Assembly (NCBI GenBank): GCA_016297555.1
Contig: JAEDGK010000120.1
Coordinates: 1 to 5,455, forward strand
Origin: Clostridiaceae bacterium
GTDB lineage: Bacteria > Bacillota > Clostridia > Oscillospirales > Acutalibacteraceae
Direction of reading: 5' to 3'
Length of the DNA stretch: 5,455 nt
The notes under the pieces are model-generated. The model did no database searches and had not been told where the DNA came from. It saw only the letters and a program-made list of their open reading frames with translations. A program made the position numbers and the translations under genes. Of the stretch, positions 5,017 to 5,455 are shown in pieces. Positions within the stretch are counted from its first letter, which is position 1, and each line of letters opens with the position of its first letter.

Positions 5017-5202
5017 TCAGAGCAAAAAGCCGTTTTCTTCTTCCCCGTTGCACCGGTCCACAATGCGGTCCGTGACTGTCCACACGGTATATATCATAAT
5101 TGCAAGTATGCCTGCGGGTATCAGCAGCAGCCCCGTAAGGATGATTCCGATACCCATTGCCGCATAGGAAATTACGGCTTTACAACCACTGCTTTTTCTC
5201 AT
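5017..5202 (-). CDS. Small hydrophobic membrane protein, function unknown
   Basis: 61 residues, ATG at 5202 and TGA at 5019-5017. A short basic N-terminus (MRKSSGCK) is followed by one long hydrophobic stretch, about residues 9-43. That stretch could be a single long helix or a hairpin of two helices turning near LLIPAG (26-31). The tail is charged and ends CNGEEENGFLL. I do not recognise a family. The gene lies 42 bases after the FtsX-like permease gene and just before the terminator, so it is probably co-transcribed and might be an accessory subunit. The ribosome binding site is weak (GGTGA, 3 bases before ATG), and an in-frame stop (TGA 5208-5206) rules out a longer start. Support is the membrane-protein-like composition, the position in an operon and the fitting terminator. 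It could still be non-coding. Confidence 0.55.
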   Translation of the reverse strand: MRKSSGCKAVISYAAMGIGIILTGLLLIPAGILAIMIYTVWTVTDRIVDRCNGEEENGFLL

Positions 5203-5222
5203 AATTCACCGTCATATCAACA

Positions 5223-5242
5223 CTTCCGCAGAAATACGGAAG
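5223..5242 (-). other. Hairpin between the FtsX-like gene and the small-protein gene
   Basis: CTTCCG (5242-5237 on the minus strand) pairs with CGGAAG (5228-5223) around an 8-base loop. No T-run follows, so it is not a terminator. Its 3' arm includes GGAAG, 7 bases before ATG 5215 of an 11-codon frame (5215-5180) that overlaps the start of the 61-residue gene. It could influence translation or mRNA processing between the two genes, but a 6-bp stem may be incidental. Confidence 0.3.
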
Positions 5243-5244
5243 AT

Positions 5245-5455
5245 TTATTCATCCTTATCTCCGCTGACAACAGAATAATAGATGCCAGATGTTATGCGAT
5301 AAACAATAGTATAGAACACGGCAAAAACGACCACGCTGACGGCGGTTGTCATCAGGAACAGACTGACATTAGACATATTGAAAAGCAAAAGCAATCTGCG
5401 GATTATCGGGAATGCAAATGCCAGATGGATAACGGCGGTTATCAGCGGCAGTAAG
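5245..5455 (-). CDS. FtsX-like ABC transporter permease (C-terminal end only)
   Basis: Partial gene: the frame is open at the right edge and ends at TAA 5247-5245, giving 69 visible residues. The visible part begins in a hydrophobic segment (LLPLITAVIHLAFAFPIIRR), has a short loop (LFNMSNVSL) and then the last membrane helix (about visible residues 33-54, FLMTTAVSVVVFAVFYTIVY). It closes with ITSGIYYSVVSGDKDE. The final two helices joined by 'hhNhsN..LF' and a short tail with YY..V are typical of Firmicute FtsX-domain (PF02687) permeases such as the BceB/YtrF/MacB-like groups. The ATPase partner and most of the permease lie beyond the window, so the substrate is unknown. The gene continues towards the small membrane protein downstream. 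Confidence 0.75.
   Translation of the reverse strand, partial: LLPLITAVIHLAFAFPIIRRLLLLFNMSNVSLFLMTTAVSVVVFAVFYTIVYRITSGIYYSVVSGDKDE

Noticed and set aside
4969..5019. In-frame continuation after the TGA of the small membrane protein (NKPVKPKPHTNEFKSR)
   Set aside because: It looks mildly coding-like but runs into the terminator stem and would need stop-codon read-through, for which no signal is visible.
4951..5454. A 167-codon plus-strand open frame
   Set aside because: It lies antisense to the FtsX-like gene end and the small membrane protein, starts inside the terminator hairpin, lacks a ribosome binding site, and its product is rich in H, C, Q and N, as expected for the complement of hydrophobic codons.

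Overview
The window looks like chromosomal DNA from a Gram-positive Firmicute of moderate GC content, most likely a clostridial (Oscillospirales/Ruminococcus-like) gut anaerobe. The reasons are strong GGAGG-type ribosome binding sites, textbook sigma-A promoters, a CmpB-type membrane protein of a kind common in Clostridia, and small TetR-plus-transporter operons. The assignment is an inference from gene content and style. The sequence is gene-dense, with no gap over 300 bases and no tRNA, rRNA, CRISPR or insertion sequence that I can see.

Layout, left to right. (1) Positions 1-369 (+): the 3' end of an XRE-type regulator with a C-terminal membrane anchor. It faces the next block across a strong hairpin at 377-425 that can serve both strands. 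(2) Positions 458-1697 (-): a two-gene operon, a DUF308/HdeD-like membrane protein followed by a CmpB-family (PF06541) membrane protein. The second gene probably starts at a GTG four bases after the first gene's stop. An extended -10 promoter sits inside an inverted repeat. (3) Positions 1816-2385 (-): a TetR regulator with a TTG start, a near-consensus promoter overlapped by an inverted repeat, and its own terminator. (4) Positions 2443-2517 (-): a 24-codon stretch resembling the first residues of a PfkB-family sugar kinase, probably a gene remnant. (5) Positions 2549-4829 (-): a three-gene operon, TetR regulator, ABC ATPase, ABC-2 permease, with overlapping or nearly touching genes. Its promoter carries several copies of a GACCGTT-type motif, including a 15-bp palindrome. 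(6) Positions 4943-5455 (-): the 3' end of an FtsX-like ABC permease, then a small hydrophobic protein of unknown function, closed by a strong terminator.

How the parts work together: block 5 is a self-contained, probably self-repressed ABC exporter of unknown substrate (drug, peptide or lipid export is a family-level guess). Block 6 belongs to a second ABC system mostly outside the window. Block 2 may be regulated by the block 3 TetR protein, but separate promoters and a terminator between them make this only a possibility. Nothing here is clearly a new system. The parts least explained by known families are the small membrane protein at 5017-5202, the kinase-like remnant, and the repeat-rich promoters.
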